In this document: in pieces, positions 33,330 through 46,234 of the stretch
Numbering within the stretch: the stretch's first letter is position 1
Layout of the letters: each line of letters begins with the position of its first letter
Source: Lingula anatina
Lineage: Eukaryota > Brachiopoda > Lingulata > Lingulida > Lingulidae
DNA length: 64,000 bases
Direction: 5' to 3'
Assembly: GCF_001039355.2 (NCBI RefSeq)
Contig: NW_019775854.1
Coordinates: forward strand, 67,873-131,872
Translations under genes and position numbers: made by a program
Notes under the pieces: generated by a model
Database searches by the model: none
Told to the model about the DNA's origin: nothing
What the model saw: only the letters and a program-made list of their open reading frames with translations

Positions 33330-34850
33330 AAGTCACTCATGGTACATACAAATTGATATAAAGAAACTTACAAAATCTATGTCTATATAAAGTATAGAGA
33401 TCTTTCATATTAATTTTTTTCTTTAGCAACGCCAGATAATCTTAATCTTAATACCAGCCTATATCCTATACGTTTAAGCGGCTTAGACTGAATGCAATTC
33501 AGCGAGAATCCGCAAAGAGTTAGACGGATCCAGTTCTGGGCCAGAAAAAAAAGCATTTGATAAAAGAAGAAGTGATGGATATATAAAGCACATTGTATAG
33601 GGTAACTATGTGAATAAGAAAGAAATTATTCAAAAATCGATGACGTCGTTGTAAAGAAATGGTGGCCGAGCCCACCCTGGGCTCCTTTTGTTGCCATAAT
33701 TAACTGCCTTGAGTTTCCTTTATTTCCTTCCAATAGATGTCTCTTACATCGGGTAAACACCAATATTAGTGTAATTATCTGCCGAGAAGGGCCCACAGCG
33801 TAGAACTTGGTGCGCTTTCAGAAATTCAACTCCTTTCATTTGGCGTTCAGGTATGGACGTGTCAGAGGCAGAGGAAGGGGGTGTTGAGGGGGTATAGACG
33901 AGCCAGTTTGACTGGATATCACTTTTGAATATACACATCAGACATAGCATACTTTTAGAAACCCTCCTCTTCTTATTTGAGTAATATTTCATATTTTGTC
34001 TCATACTCATTTGTCTCATCCTAAAGTGACTTTTTTGTTGCAAAATTTGCATTTGCGCTTTCAGTTACTACCATTATGCATTATTAAACCAGCTCAATAT
34101 TGTTTTATCAATATCATTTGTTTTTTCAATAACAGTGTTTTTGGAAATGTTCTTTTATTTGGAATGAATACATTTGGTAAGAGATCGACAATTTATAGGG
34201 GAAGTAAATGTCATGTCAACGGAATCATGAATTGAACAGTAATACAAGAGCCATCCAAAGGTAACACTATGCCATAAAGAATACCATCACAGGTATAGAT
34301 TAACGTAAAGCTGCCACAAACTCGGATGGCGTTATCTATTATTCGAGAAATAAATTCAACCACTTTGTTGAGACTGTGTTTTAAATTGCCCAACTTCGTT
34401 TATTCGAAATTCCTTCCCCAACTTCAGCGGGACAAATTAGCTTGTGGATTAGGTCCTATTCATCAATTATTGCGCCACAGACCACGTGACCTACAGGTAG
34501 ATCTACTGTTTTCCCCTGCGGATAGTCAATCGATTTAATGTATCTCAAGTGCATATATCAGCTGTGTATTATTGGCATTATGATCACTCTTATGACAAAT
34601 GAAAACTTTGAGTAACCGTCTCGTGTTTTCTTCAAGCTTGGTAAATTTCATAAGGCTGTTCCAAATATGAAGCTGCTCTGTATACACATGATTGTGATGG
34701 AACGGCTACGAAAAACACCATTTTCACCTTTTGTCAGTCGCTAAAATATCAAACGGCAAAATAGGGGAGACACTATTATAGGTCTTAGCCCAAAGTGATA
34801 GCGTGTGTGTGTTTGTGTTTGTGTGTGTGTATGTGAAAGGCGGATCCTTG
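33330..34850. other. Distal 5' flank of array gene 6
   Basis: Non-coding. A partial GATCGATC-family MITE lies at about 33,467-33,545 (CGTTTAAGCGGC, CAGCGAGAATCC). The rest repeats blocks of 13.2-15.2 kb and 41.2-42.3 kb, including TGTCTCTTACATCGGGT, GGGGGTATAGACGA and the CACAGACCACGTGAC block. Two or three short reading frames lie in these repeated blocks; none is kept between copies. Confidence 0.6.
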
Positions 34851-37314
34851 GGATGACGGAACGGAGTTTAGGCCCTATATTAGAATATCTCCTACTTAAA
34901 AACATATTATAAATAGTTCGTATATTGGGTTAGCAAACCACCCTGCTGTACAGTGTATGCTTATCCTTCAAGTTGAAATTAATTTCCCTTTTTCACAAGA
35001 TGGATCCCATGCTTTATTTGTGAAGTTTACAGATACTGGCATAATTTTTTCAGAAAGCTTTATGCACAGCTTATATACTACTGAATACCTGGTAAAAAGC
35101 CACACTGGGTTCTATTAGACGCTTTATACAACCAACACAACCCCCAACTTATTTACTCCAATGAAAATCAAATGATGTATTTGTACCAAGGTGTTCACTA
35201 ATCCACAAAAACTAAACTGTGAACCATCAAAACTAAACTACTGTAAGGTTTTACCCTTTCACCAGCCAAGACAGATGTTCAAAATATTTATTCTTTGCTT
35301 GTACTCCCAAAGCCTGACATCCAATGTATGAAAATTTCCTTGAGTAGAATATAGAGATGTTATAGTAAAAAATAATATTAATAATAAACTTTATTTAAAG
35401 ATGGTAAGTGGGTAAAACATGTAAAGTGCACACACTAATCTTACACATGGCCCTCATGTGTAAGATGTTGGTGATTATGCAATTGCGTTGGAAACAATAG
35501 GAGGCGTGCTAGCCTGTTAATTTGATTGATCTCAGCGAGAGTCCCCGTGGAGTTAGTGCTCACAAGCTAAATCGACATAACTCATTCTGAGCGGCATCAA
35601 AGAGGTATGAGGAATACAAGGGGACTGCGGTAGCCTCTAGTGCCACAGGTTGATTTTTCCATAGATATTCACAGATAATGTATCTGGCTAAATATGGTCA
35701 ATCTTCTAACTGTGACCCTGTGCTGACGTCGATGGTAATCGTTTGCATAACTGCTCAGGAATTGTCACTTAATTATGCATTGTTAATTAAGCCCCCCTGA
35801 CAACAAACAAGGCAGTTTATTGATATGAATTTAATCACTTGCTCTTTTGTGACAGATAAAAATAGCCCCTTTTGTATTACTTGTAATTTCAGATTAAAGC
35901 TAACTTAGGAATCACCTGTAGTAACTACCTAAAGAGCGGGTACTAATGCCATCTGCGCGCAAAATCCCAGGGTAGCGATAGAGAAGGGTACCCATATTTT
36001 TTGCGGGCCTGGTAGAGGGTAGGACTACAGTCGGATTGGAACTAAAGGTTTGGAAGACACAGCTGCCGCAAAGTCTGTTTTGGGTTTAAAATGACCTCAT
36101 CTGATTCATCTCAAAATATAATGGAGTGGTAACTTTTGAGCAATTGATGAAATGAAACGGATCTACATTCGGTTATTGAGTAAATAAGCCTATTGGATGG
36201 GGAAAGGTGATCTTAAAACGTATCGTATCCCGGAATGTTTCCTTGCTAAATTCTTACTCTCGCATATTTTTATGGCCCACGTGACGAAAATACTCGGGAA
36301 GTTTTTTTTAGTTGTATCATAAAGAAATACCAATCTTTTGTCATTCAGAATAAACTCTGAAACACAAGGAGAAAGGTATGGTAAATCTCGTGATAAAATA
36401 GGCAAATATATTTTTAAAAAAAGATCAGGAATGATCATGTTGATATTTAAAAGAGTGGTGTAATATTCCTAGGTTTTCGAGTCGACCTCTTGTCGGTCTC
36501 GTATATATATCGTAATGAGTAAAAGCAAATCAAATGAAAGAAGAATCTTTGAAATATAATACCTTAAGGATATTGTCACCCTTCGCCCAAAACTCCTTAT
36601 TTACTGCCATACACACCTTCTTTCGGGTAATAAATATATCTTCAGTGTTCAGTGACTAAATTAATTAACAGTTACACATGTCATCTTACGGGTGGCGTCA
36701 TAATAGCGATTTTGGGGCAAAAACTGAAAAATCGGTTTCTCAAATTTCTCTTTTACCTGAGGACCCACGATCACCGTTTTAACGCTTATTTAATGACACC
36801 ATTTATTACTCCAAAACCCCGCCAGCGAATTTTCTTCAAAGTCTTACTTAAGATTTTCTCGTTGATAAAGAAAAATAATGCATTGGGTAATGAAAATTGT
36901 AATTAGGGGCTCATAATTCGATAACACGTACATGTACATTTAAACCAAAATGACGGCACGGGATTGTAACCTTTACTCCCCTGGTCAACTTTGACAATTT
37001 TCGTTCAGGGATGAGTTACGCCCCATACCGTTTGCTCTCTCACCTCAAAATAGGTGTTAAATTGACAAAAAAGAAAAGTTTTTACCAAGTCTGATCATCT
37101 TCATTATTATTAATTTACTTGCACACGGTTGAGGGCCAGCAATTTCATGTGCCTGGAAACTATAACATACTACATGTAAGGTGCCTAAGGTCAAGGTCAC
37201 ATTAGGGAAAGGCCCTCTTCTCCGTCTCTTGCCATGATAAGAAAAGCATCAGTTAAGTTTAAATCTTAAAAATCACATTATTGATTAAAGTTATATGCCA
37301 CTTTAATGCCATTG

Positions 37315-37384
<70 letters not shown>

Positions 37385-37939
37385 AAATTAGATTATTTGC
37401 ATCAATTGGTAGCTATAGAAAACCATTTATCGTTCAAATAACAACTATGCAACCAATGTCTACATTTTTAAAATCATAATGAGCCACAGCATCATTTAGT
37501 GCACAGGGAAACGTTTTTCCTCACACTGGTTAATCATTGTCACCCAATGTATCAAACATACGAAATAGGCAGCAAACATGTTTTATCTAAAACCGAATTA
37601 ATAAGCAAAATACATTTTGTTTTTTTAAATACATGTACATGCACTTATACAGTATCTGTTTGGAACAGTCTATTCACTGTGTAAAACTACATGTACGCAA
37701 TTTATCTTTTCTTCGTACTGTATGTATGGGTATACACGTTTTCATGTTTAGTCCTCTCGTTTACCGATTAAGTATAGAAATCTACTCGTAATCAGTCATT
37801 GAATATCATTATGCTACTGGTCGCGTCACGTCCTGTCTCCGACCACATTAACAGTGCCTGGTGCTTTCCTTGTGTTTGAACTTCTCGCTTCCTTCCATGC
37901 GTCCGTTGTTACATCGGTTTAACACCGACATTAGTTTAA
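34850..37939. repeat. 3' flank of array gene 7, duplicate of the gene 5 flank
   Basis: Non-coding counterpart of 21,640-25,100. It lacks the poly(A) insert and the TTAA MITE seen there and so shows the empty sites. A TA microsatellite lies at 37318-37380. Confidence 0.85.
37318..37380. repeat. (AT)n microsatellite
   Basis: About 31 AT units; counterpart of 24485-24570. Confidence 0.9.
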
Positions 37940-40042
37940 TTATGGGTGTACTCGATTTGAAGAGTCGTCGACTTGAACCAAACGTCCCAACGATCTAATG
38001 GCATCATCCATACCACAACATAGAAAAATCAGTAGTATTGATATAAGACCCATCCAAAATAATATAAATCCACCTCCAATTGCAACAACTGTAATGTAGC
38101 TCTCTTTAGGGTGAGATATTGGGAGTGTAGTTTTTGCTATGTTCATGGCGAAGAAGACCAAATTCCAGATAAATAATGGATATGCTATTCTTCTTGTCAA
38201 AGAGCCCTTACTGCCGTCACACCACCGACAACAACCGAAGAAAGTAAGAAGACAATCCATATATGAGGCAACGAAAGATATCACCATCAATATCGTAATG
38301 GTTGATTTAAACTCCCACGGATAATCACCCTGAGGTAGTAGGTGACGATCCAGAAGAGTAAGATTTGTCATTTGAACATGAACTCCTGCTAAAATCCCCC
38401 AAAAAGCGTAATAAGCTGTCAAGAAATACCTCCCGGCTGCATCGTTGCTGCCACTTGCGCAGCATAAAAAATAATATAAAGTTACGCTTACAAAATACGG
38501 GTTTGTTACAGAGATCAGGTCTATGAACGTGGAAAGAGACGATAGTCCGAGCGTTAACCACAATTCGGCCGCTGCTCTCTCGTTTTGATCATCTGAGAAG
38601 ATCTTCAGCGGACTAACAAGGCTTAGAGGCTCCACGTCCGAGCAATTTGAATCCTTGGAACACATCCAACAGCTGAAATAGAAAACCGGCATCTTTTAAG
38701 TTAAAACTGTAAACCATGAATTGAAATGATGAAAATAACTCCTTTATCTTGGAAAATATTAAACCAACATATTTGATGAAGATGAAAGTAGCACCCTAAG
38801 CAAAATGAGACATGAGCAACACGTGTGTACCACTTTCGTGGTACACAGATGTGTTCATTGTGCAGAAGATGTACCGGAAGCTTGCCACAAGTGTGCCAGA
38901 TGCGTGCGGAAAATATGCAAAGTTTGCGGGAGTTAACCTTGTTCCCGTATAGGGCATATGCAAAAACAATGTGCGGGAAGTCGAACATTTTGCTGAGGGT
39001 ACGCCTATCAACGTGCGTGTTTTATTTACAAGTTAAACAGTCCTAATATAAGGTTGAGACACGCTGGTGTGATGGAACTGAGAGTCCGGTGTGATACAGA
39101 GTCCGGGCCTGTCAATTTTAAAACATATATAGAGTCCGCCGAACCGTAGGTAGGACTCTCCGTTTCGTTACACAAGCTGTTGCTGGTACCGTTTTTCATA
39201 AGGACAAATTTCTAGCTGTCCCTAAACCATTATGGTGTCCACAGAGCAACCCTTAGTACTCACTCAATGCCGAATTCTCCTCCATGCAGCCATTGCATCT
39301 CTATGGCCATTGTATTCATGGGGATGTCGTAGGCCAATGCCAGGTAAACTTGGAATATTCCCATTGCTGAAAACATTGTCATTTTAATTGAATCGTCGCT
39401 CGAATTGCAGGTTACTACACTCCATGCTATTATGTAAAAAACTAAAAGAAATATTGCGGCTCCTATGTAAACCTGGAATGTTATGAGCAGTGTCTTGAGA
39501 AGGTCAACTGGCTCGGAGATATCGTAATCAATGACAAAATTGCAGTATGTTCTGTTCATGTCCGGGTCCCAAAATGGATGCCAAATAGTGCTCGTGTCTG
39601 AGTTTGTGTTAATCCCAGTAGTGTCCGTGCCTCTAGTTGCGTTCCAAGTAGCGTTCGTGTCCAAAGTTGTGTCCCAAGCAGTGCTCGTTTCCGAGGTTGT
39701 CCTCCAAGTAGTGCTCGTGGCCCAAGTTGCGTTCCAAGTAGTGTTCGTATCCCAAGTTGTGTTCCAAGTAACGTTCGCATTCCAAGCAGTAGTAGTCCCC
39801 AAGTTCGTGCTCCAGGTTTTAGTTTTATGATTTGTGTTGTCTGCAGACATATATCTATCTATTTCTTCTAATTCGTTCATAGTTTCAAGCATAAGTAGAA
39901 TATTAAATGCCAAATCAGTTATCTTCACAATTAAGACCACAATAAAGACAAATGTTCTAAATCTTCCCAAGCAAGATTCCGTGAAGCGCCCTGCAAGACA
40001 GCAAGCAAATGGAGTAACTGAAGCTACCACATCCTCGGACAT
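37940..40042 (-). CDS. Array gene 7: two-exon multipass membrane protein, short tail
   Basis: Exon 1 is complement(39264..40042) and exon 2 complement(37940..38672), 503 residues. Splice signals and phase as in the others; the intron is 591 bp. The start ATG (SEDVVASVTPFACC) is intact, unlike its near twin gene 5. Hydrophobic segments lie at about 29-53 and 170-200 in exon 1 and four or five more in exon 2. The loop carries about eight decamers with several N-x-T sequons, ending in NRTYCNF. The protein stops at SSNRVHP, where genes 3 and 6 go on into a long tail; the stop comes from a short inserted sequence and remnants of tail coding remain downstream (37,800-37,900). Probably functional. 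Function unknown. Confidence 0.86.
39560..39815 (-). repeat. 30-bp minisatellite in loop of array gene 7
   Basis: About eight decamers, fewer than in gene 5 although the genes are otherwise near twins, so repeat number has changed since their duplication. Confidence 0.85.
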
Positions 40043-40121
40043 TATTAACTATTGACCAAAAAAGAAAGCACTTTTAAAAATTGTGCAAAGCTAAAACGCC
40101 TTGATCCTCAAGTAATATAAT

Positions 40122-40330
40122 GGTGACTCTGAGAGAAACCCCTCACCGTTACTGCTATATTGATATGAAGGTTACAAAAACAATGGATTTTCTTCTTTAC
40201 AAACGACAGCGCGCAGAACACAAAAGGGTGTTTGTATTACCGTCACCTAGGTAGAATTTTTTTCACTGAAAAGCTGCGTATACAAATCAATTATGCCCTT
40301 TAACATCAGTGAGGCTATTGAATAAAAATA
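40122..40330 (-). promoter_or_regulatory. Shared promoter-proximal block, array gene 7
   Basis: Contains TTACTGCTATATTGATATGA, TTTTCTTCTTTACAAACGAC, AGCGCGCAG, CTGAAAAGCTGCGTATAC and ATGCCCTTTAACATCAGTGA on the plus strand, in the conserved order. The TATA-like word is altered here (ATATCAATATAG on the minus strand). Confidence 0.45.
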
Positions 40331-40494
40331 TAGCCCCTTTCACAAAAAGTCATTTATAGCACATATGAATTGGCATAAAGAAGTGTTCAAAGTCGATAAG
40401 GCTACCAATAGTATCGGTATTTAGTTGGAAGATCGTTTACTTTTTATTTTGTGTCCCGATTTCCTCAGCAACACCAGATAAACCTAATCTTAGA

Positions 40495-40716
40495 CCCCAT
40501 TCCCATAGATTTTAGATCGATCTATCCCTGTGGGGAGTCTCACTAGATTACTGTCAGCTTAGCCGGCTTAAGCGTCTGTCCCGCCTACTAAAAACTGTAA
40601 GGGGGTAATTAACTATGGTGCGCGCTTGGCTGACTGCAATTTAACATGAATCCCCAGGAAGGTAGGTGGATCTAAATCTAAATCTCTGGATCGATCTAAA
40701 TCTCTGGGAATGCACC
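40495..40716. mobile_element. GATCGATC-family MITE (inverted relative to 28038-28251)
   Basis: Starts CCCATTCCCATAGATTTTAG, ends CTCTGGGAATGC. The inner sequence is the reverse complement of the 28.0-28.25 kb element. Confidence 0.7.
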
Positions 40717-41159
40717 CTTAAAAAACCAGCCCGTCCATCGTTGTTAATCGCTCTTAAACATAATCGTTGCCATACGTGAAGGATAAATTAAAACCGCCAT
40801 GTTGCAAGTTAGGTATTTAAACATAAATAAGTGTAGACCCGACTCTACTGGAGAGACACTTTCTTATTTTGGCAGCTGTTGTATACTAAACAGAGGATCT
40901 ATTATAAAGCAGAAAATTAATAAATAAATGGATAACTCTAAATAAAGTGAAAGGCCTACATTGGCCCGCCAACACGCAGTATGTCTACGTATGCTGGTAG
41001 ATCTATCTAGCTTAGGTCGGTCATGAAGATGTAAGTAAGGAGTTAAAGTTAATAAAGATTACTCTGATATAAAAATAGTAAACAGAACTTTACTTCGGCC
41101 GACGAGTAAGTAAAGATGTAATGCAGCAAAACGTAATGCTGTAAGGTCAAAGAAGTACA

Positions 41160-42340
41160 TTACATTTGATACATTTTAAATAAACTTGAACATTCGGGCC
41201 TTATTATGTGGATGACCAGATAAAAAGCATTCAGTAAAGGGATAAGTGATATGAATAAACCACCTACTATTCGACACCTTTGTAAATGAGAAAAAAACAT
41301 TCAACAACGTGCTGATTCCGTCGTAGACAAATAAAAAAATTATGGTCGTGGCGTGCATGTCATGAAGTTCACCTTTTGTTCTGCAAACTTACTGTCATGC
41401 GTTTACTATTTCCTATCAAATAGCACCAACAGGTGTCTCTTGCATCGGGTAAATACCGACATTAGTTTAACTACTATCTGGCGAAAGAGGTCTACAGCGT
41501 AGAACTTCAGCTTCTTCAGAAAAACAACTGGTTTAATTTCGTGTTCGGTGTGTCATGGGAAGAGGGAAAGCTGCTGAAAGGGTAAAGTCATTTTTATGGG
41601 AGATAACTTTCAAATATACCACGTCAGACATAGCATAGCCTAATTTTTGAACAATCTTCCTTTCCCTTCTTATTTGATAATATTTCACATTTTGTCTCAT
41701 ACTTCTCCTTAATTGATATTTTGTTGCAAAAGTTGCATTTGCAATTTCAATTACTACGACCCCGTTCCCGTACCTATATCGATCTAGGAGGACCGACCCA
41801 TCTCCGAGGGGTTTCTTGCTAAATTTCATTCAAATCAAGCGGCTAGGATGGCCGGCACGCCCACTGCAGCTGTAAGGGCGTAATTAACTATTGTTTAACA
41901 GCTTCAGTAGGCGTGCCAGAGCCGCTTAATCTGAACGTAATTTAGCGAGAATCCTGCTAGATCGATCCAGGTACGGGAATGGGGTATACTAAGACATTTT
42001 GAATTTTTAAACCAGTCCATTACCATGTTCTATTTAAAAATAACAATAAATATGGAGATTTTCTTCTCTTTGCATTCCTTCCAGTGAATAATTTATAATT
42101 TGGTAAATTAACAATAATATATAGGGAAAATCAAAAGTAATGTGTAAGGAATCAGGAACCGAAGTGGCATACAAGGGTCATCCACAGGCAACACTATGTC
42201 ATTCCGAATTCTAGAATTTGTTGAGGCCGTGTCATAAATTGCCTAACCTAATTTATCATCCCTTCCCAAACTTCTGCATGACAATTCAGCTTGTGGTCAA
42301 AGTCCTCTTCATCAACTATTGCGTCACATAAATGTACCAT
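41160..42340. other. Distal 5' flank of array gene 7
   Basis: Repeats the flank blocks seen at 13.2-15.2 and 33.6-34.8 kb, interrupted by a MITE at 41759-41985. No gene seen. Confidence 0.55.
41759..41985. mobile_element. GATCGATC-family MITE
   Basis: The ends ACCCCGTTCCCGTACC and GGTACGGGAATGGGGT are inverse copies with one mismatch in 16. Inner GCTAAATTTCATTC / GAACGTAATTTAGC arms and a central GTAATTAACTATTGTTTAAC. Confidence 0.75.
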
Positions 42341-43341
42341 GTGTCCTATATGAGTTTCTTCATTTTTGCCTTTCGACTTTTATTTGAGTTTATTAGATGG
42401 GCAGTGGATAGATTTGTATCTCTTCAAAGATCAAACGTCTGGACAAAAATAATAATAATTATTTATTTATTTTTTTTGATGTATCAAAAAATCTTTGGAC
42501 CGTGTGTATTGTTTCCGTCTAATGGTAGTACAACGACAAAGGTTTGGTTAATGACATATGCTCATATGAAATTCTATATGATTAATTGGATGATCATCTT
42601 AATTTATGTTTATTTGCACCCACATGGTAGGAATATTTTTTAAAAATCAGGAATGACCATTTTGTCAGTAAGCAGGGTGGTGCAACGTACCTACGTATTG
42701 GTCGCATGTTGAGTATTGGCGAGTTGTAATCTTCTCAGTCTTTTGCATTAATCAGTAAGAACATACATGTACATTAGGTAAAAATTATATGATTATGTCA
42801 TATCAGCCGTTCCGAGGACGCCATTTAAAAATGAACAAATCGAAGGCAGATTAGCTAGGTAAATTTTCTTGACGGGGTGCTGTTTTAAATCATTTATCAT
42901 TAAATTTACAACACAGCGACCAATGCCTAGCATTTAACATACGCCACCACCAGTAGCGGCCACATCAAACAATTTGCGGACAAATTTATTGCCGATGCTA
43001 TTCATGACTCTTTATTCCAGCTGATCACCCAATCTGTCAAATATAAGAAATAGATACGCAAACACATAGTTAAGCTAAAATTTACATAATGAGCACAAAA
43101 CGTTAATACTTTATTCATAATATTAGAAGTATATTTTCAACTCATCAAAACACACCACAAATAAACAAAGAGATGTACACTCATTACCTATGTATGTGGG
43201 CTTTTATGTTCAATTGCCACGTTTAAACCTCTTTACACACAGGGGCGACCCTCGTGCTTCCTTTAATGCGACAATGAAATTGGCTATATCGATGTTGGCA
43301 CAATTATCGCTCGCGTCGCTTCATGGTTGTGAACAAAATGT

Positions 43342-45465
43342 TCACAAATCGTCGCTCGTATCCGACAGATTCTCTCCGTCGCTTGAGTACGTTGCATTGG
43401 CTCCACCACTTGTGTCTGACCTCATTATTTCGTCCGACAACATCGACTCTTCCCTTATATTCGTTCCCATCGGTGCTGCGGTTGTGCACAGCCACACCAA
43501 TCCTTCCCTTATGTTCGTTCCCATCACTTCGCCGCCCGTGTGCGACCACATCGTGTCTTCCCATAGAACCGACCCAGTCGGTGCGTACCTTGTGTCCGAC
43601 CACATCGGTTCCGTAGTTACGGTCGATCCAATCCTTTCGTCATCTGCGGCCGACCATGACTCTTCGATACTAGTGCTGGCGTCCGACCTCATCGTTGCTT
43701 CCCTTATGTTAGTTCCCATCGTTTCTTCCCATAGAACAGACCCAATCGGTGGGTACATGTTCCTTGTGTCCGACCACATCGGTTCCGCAATTACGGTCGA
43801 TCCAATCCTTTCGTCGTTTGCGGCCGACCATGATTCTTCGATACTAGTGTTTGATGATGTGGTTGGGTTTACTTTATTGGAATGGGGACCGGTAACGATA
43901 AATTTCGCCATATCTGTGACTTTCGAATTGCAATATGCATTTAAAAGTAAAATTAATGATACAAACAGCCAAAATGATATACATACCCATCCAACTACCA
44001 TGGCTACAATGTAAAATGTCTTAATATTTGTTATCGCTAAGATACATTTTGTCAGGTCCAAGGAGAAGGAGATTAAAGTCCAGAAAAAAATAGATATGCT
44101 TCTCCTTTTAACATCAATTCCTTGCGGCAGCAACACCAAATACAACACCCACATGTAGTTAGCAATATATCCAATAATGGTAGAGATACTGACACTAATA
44201 TAAGTATTAAAATGGTTAGTTCAAACTCCCATGGATAACTACCTTGGGGTAAAAGGTGAATATACACAAGAATTAAATTTGTCATTTGAACATGAACCGT
44301 TGCTAAAATTCCCCAAAAAGAGTACCATGCCAGGCAGCATTTCCGTGGAACATTGCCGCTGACATTTGTGCAGCATAAGAAATAAAAGAAAATTATGTTT
44401 ATAAAGTACGGGATTGGTAAACGGATCATGTCCGAAAGCGTGGAGCCTAACGAGAACAGCAGACTTATCCAAAATTCGGCCGCCATTCTCTCGTGTTGAT
44501 TAGCTGAAAAAATCTTCAGCGGATTTACAAGGCGGAGTGGCTCTACGTCCGAGCAATTTGGATTCTTGGAACACAACCAACAGCTGAAATAGAAAACCAG
44601 CATGTTATCTGTAAGTCATGAATTGAAATGATGAACATCTTGAAATTGGGGAACGTTAAAGCTTATTTGATAAATATGGATAGACATGTATATACATGTA
44701 CGACAGTAAGCGTACGTGTGTCTGATGACAGAGCCGTCACTTTCACAATGTGTAGGTATCTAATAAATTACCATACATGTGATATCTGTTTAAATATTCC
44801 TCTGAAAACCCTACGATCTGGGATCTAGAGCTTACCCCCCCCCCCACACCTCCACCTCTCCCAGTATACTCTTCCCGCAAATTAAGTGCCACCATCAGTA
44901 CTCACTCAATGCCGTCTGAGCCTCCATGTAACCATTGCATCTCTATGGCCACTGTATTCATGGGGATATCGCAGGCCAATGCCAAGTATATTTGGATTTT
45001 TCCACTTGCTGCACACAAAATGTTTTGAATTTTTTTGTTTTGAAACCAGTAGTTTATTATGATCCACTCTACCGCATAAAACACTATTATTAATCCTGCT
45101 ATCGCTATATTAAACTGGAATGTCGTGAGCAGGGTCTTGAAAAGGTCAACTTTCTCGGATATATCGAAATCAGTGTCAAAAGTACAATAAGTCCTATTAT
45201 CTGTCGTGTTTAAGGTCGAGTTCATTGTCGTGTTCCTGAAATCAGTTTCAGAATTGGTATCGTCTGCCGACATATATGCATCTATTTCTGTTAATTCGCT
45301 CATAATTTCAATCATAGCAATAATATTGGATGACAAATCAAATACCTTCATGACCATGGTCACACTTAACAAGATTAATATCCATTGTGCCAAGGTGGCA
45401 TCGGCAACGTACTCTAAGCAACAGCAACCAAGTGGGGTAAATGCATTTACCAACTCCTCGTACAT
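43342..45465 (-). CDS. Array gene 8: multipass membrane protein with tail repeats, 1-nt frameshift
   Basis: Exon 1 is complement(44906..45465) and exon 2 complement(43342..44583), with normal splice signals and phase. Start ATG gives YEELVNAFTP. The loop is short and decamer-free, with NSTL, NTTD and NRTYC sequons. Exon 2 is open from the acceptor through LKGEAYL and then needs a frame change near 44084-44090 to continue into IFFWTLISFSLDLTK and the tail. Alignment with gene 6 shows one base missing in an A-run (seven A here), so this is a sequencing error or a real frameshift. With the base restored, the length would be about 600 residues. The tail has two 58-residue repeats with T-S-I-E-E-S-W-S-A and EPMWSDTR motifs and an acidic C-terminus. 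It is the most distant member with a tail. Confidence 0.75.
43488..43860 (-). repeat. 174-bp repeat in tail of array gene 8
   Basis: Two copies of about 174 bp. Marker words: GCGGCCGACCATGA (about 43,647 and 43,822) and ACCACATCGGTTCCG (about 43,599 and 43,774). Embedded MWSDT nonapeptides link it to the tails of genes 3 and 6. Confidence 0.85.
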
Positions 45466-45559
45466 AATTAGCTGTTTTTGTGGTTCAAAAAAATTATATA
45501 CAAGACTTCCTGCAGCCCAGAAGTATACTTAGGTCTATCTAACTGATCCTCAAATAACA

Positions 45560-45740
45560 AACAGTTACAGGAGGCGATCTCCTGTACAGTTATTGGTATT
45601 TTAATATGAATGTACCAAAGCGCTACGTTGGCCTACTGCTTTAATTCTTTACAATAACCTGGTAGGTTCGACCATTTAAACTGTAAATCTGTGCCCACAT
45701 CTGAAATGCCCTTTAACACTACTGTGGGGCTATTGAATAT
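45560..45740 (-). promoter_or_regulatory. Diverged promoter-proximal block, array gene 8
   Basis: Keeps TATTTTAATATGAATGTACC and GAAATGCCCTTTAACACTACTG on the plus strand, but the GCGCGCAG part is missing. The TATA-like TATTAAAATA (minus) lies about 135 bp before the ATG. Confidence 0.4.
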
Positions 45741-45744
45741 AGAA

Positions 45745-46232
45745 AATGGGCTCTGGGAGAAAAGAGTCATTCATGCTACATGCAAAGTGGCACAAAGAAG
45801 TATAAAAATATAGAGAGAGGTTTTTGCTTGCAAATATTTCACCTTTATTTTTGTTTTCGGATTTCCTAAGCAACAACCGCTTAACCAAAACTTAATACCT
45901 GTATATCCATCGTTGATAATCCCTGTTGAATATAAAGTTTGTCATATGTAGAGACCTCAATATATTGATGCCCACCATGCAGTAAATTAGACAGGAAAAC
46001 CGGAAAGCTCTAACCCATCCTCAGGACAAAATAAAATTTAATCCAGTAAATCTAAATACGAAACTATAGACCTGACTATACTGGAGAGGCATTTTCTTCT
46101 TTGGAAAGCTGTTATACGCCAAAATATCCTTTATGAGACAGAAATAAAATGGATAAATAAACGAACAGGCCTGAGTAATGTATTAAGCCTACTCTGACCC
46201 GCCTCAGTACAATGTATCTTACTATATGCTCA
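45745..46232. other. 5' flank of array gene 8
   Basis: Non-coding; shares ATCCCTGTTGAATATAAAG and similar words with the flanks at 12.9 and 20.6 kb. Confidence 0.45.
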
Positions 46233-46234
46233 TA

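Noticed and set aside
1360-45465. Likeness of the array proteins to XK/XKR or TMEM26-type proteins through the YDIPMN helix
   Set aside because: Only a short D-x-P-type helix is shared by eye. The Cys and HVQMTNL motifs do not fit, so I leave the family unassigned.
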